Assembly (NCBI GenBank): GCA_028583405.1
Contig: CM053247.1
Location: 14,740,777 to 14,804,776, forward strand
Source of the DNA: Pogonophryne albipinna
Taxonomy: Eukaryota > Chordata > Actinopteri > Perciformes > Artedidraconidae
DNA: 64,000 nt
Direction: 5' to 3'
This document shows positions 63,779-64,000 of this stretch, in pieces (positions within the stretch are counted from its first letter, which is position 1; the number at the start of each line of letters is the position of its first letter). The notes beneath the pieces were generated by a model. It was not told where the DNA came from. It did not search any database and saw only the letters and a list, made by a program, of their open reading frames with translations. Position numbers and translations under genes: made by a program.

Positions 63779-64000
63779 CTTTTAGCGCAGAGAAATGATT
63801 CCGGACGGATGAAATCTATGGATAAAAATAATAAATAATAACCATCCAAAGGGAAATTCCACCCAGAAGCCGGAGTATTTCTAAGTTATAGTCGTGACGG
63901 TGAGATGCTGATGCTGGTGATGGTGAGGTTATTATAAGTGAGGCGCGATGGAGGGAAAGGCAGCGGTCCTCCTTCCACTGGCTCAGTGAACGCGCATCTC
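63779..64000 (-). other. nrxn3: Likely 5' untranslated first exon of the neurexin gene
   Basis: On the minus strand a donor of the form GCTAAAAG|GTAAGAGC ends a moderately GC-rich segment at 63779 that runs to the window edge. A matching acceptor candidate for the coding exon is at 59397-59398 (pyrimidine tract, then CAAAG), giving a 5' leader from 59396 to 58968. The promoter would lie beyond 64000. This is inference from splice signals and position only. Confidence 0.4.

Overview
The window is nuclear DNA of a bony fish (teleost). The genes are vertebrate and have short exons with GT/AG splice sites. Between them lie many fish-type DNA transposons (hAT, PIF/Harbinger-like, TTAA-flanked miniature elements), one tRNA-derived SINE and long CA, GA and AAT microsatellites. 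There are two runs of N, at 5631-6142 and 29841-30840. Nothing suggests bacterial, viral or organellar sequence. Most long open frames are chance frames in repeats.

Layout. (1) 1-5630: copy A of a segmental duplication, carrying the last two exons of dnah2 (axonemal dynein heavy chain 2, minus strand). (2) 6143-14563: after a gap, one dnah2 AAA-domain exon that is out of gene order, a Harbinger-like element, a SINE and a hAT element inserted into an inverted copy of its own interior. (3) 14564-29501: copy B, continuous with three more upstream dnah2 exons, so the five final coding exons read in frame to the stop. A four-deep nest of hAT-type elements fills the intron between exons 3 and 4 of that set. 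(4) 30841-46230: after a second gap, a single kringle exon of kremen1 and the last four coding exons of camk2b, both on the plus strand. (5) 46271-54904: copy C of the dnah2 3' segment, entered through about 45 bases of dnah2 intron sequence and ending exactly at a transposon end. (6) 54905-64000: the first coding exon of an alpha-neurexin, best matched to nrxn3, on the minus strand, with a likely untranslated first exon at the window edge.

The genes do not form a functional unit: a ciliary motor, a Wnt co-receptor antagonist, a synaptic kinase and a synaptic adhesion protein. No gene is complete. The two minus-strand genes are interrupted by unrelated loci where further exons should lie, the AAA exon is on the wrong side of the dnah2 stop, and every junction sits at an N gap or a transposon end. 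The main result is therefore structural: either a recent, transposon-associated rearrangement that copied the dnah2 3' end three times, or a scaffold misassembled at repeats. The copies differ by substitutions, microsatellite lengths and a 33-bp repeat count, so they are distinct molecules (paralogs or haplotypes) rather than one sequence pasted three times. I found no convincing new biochemical system.
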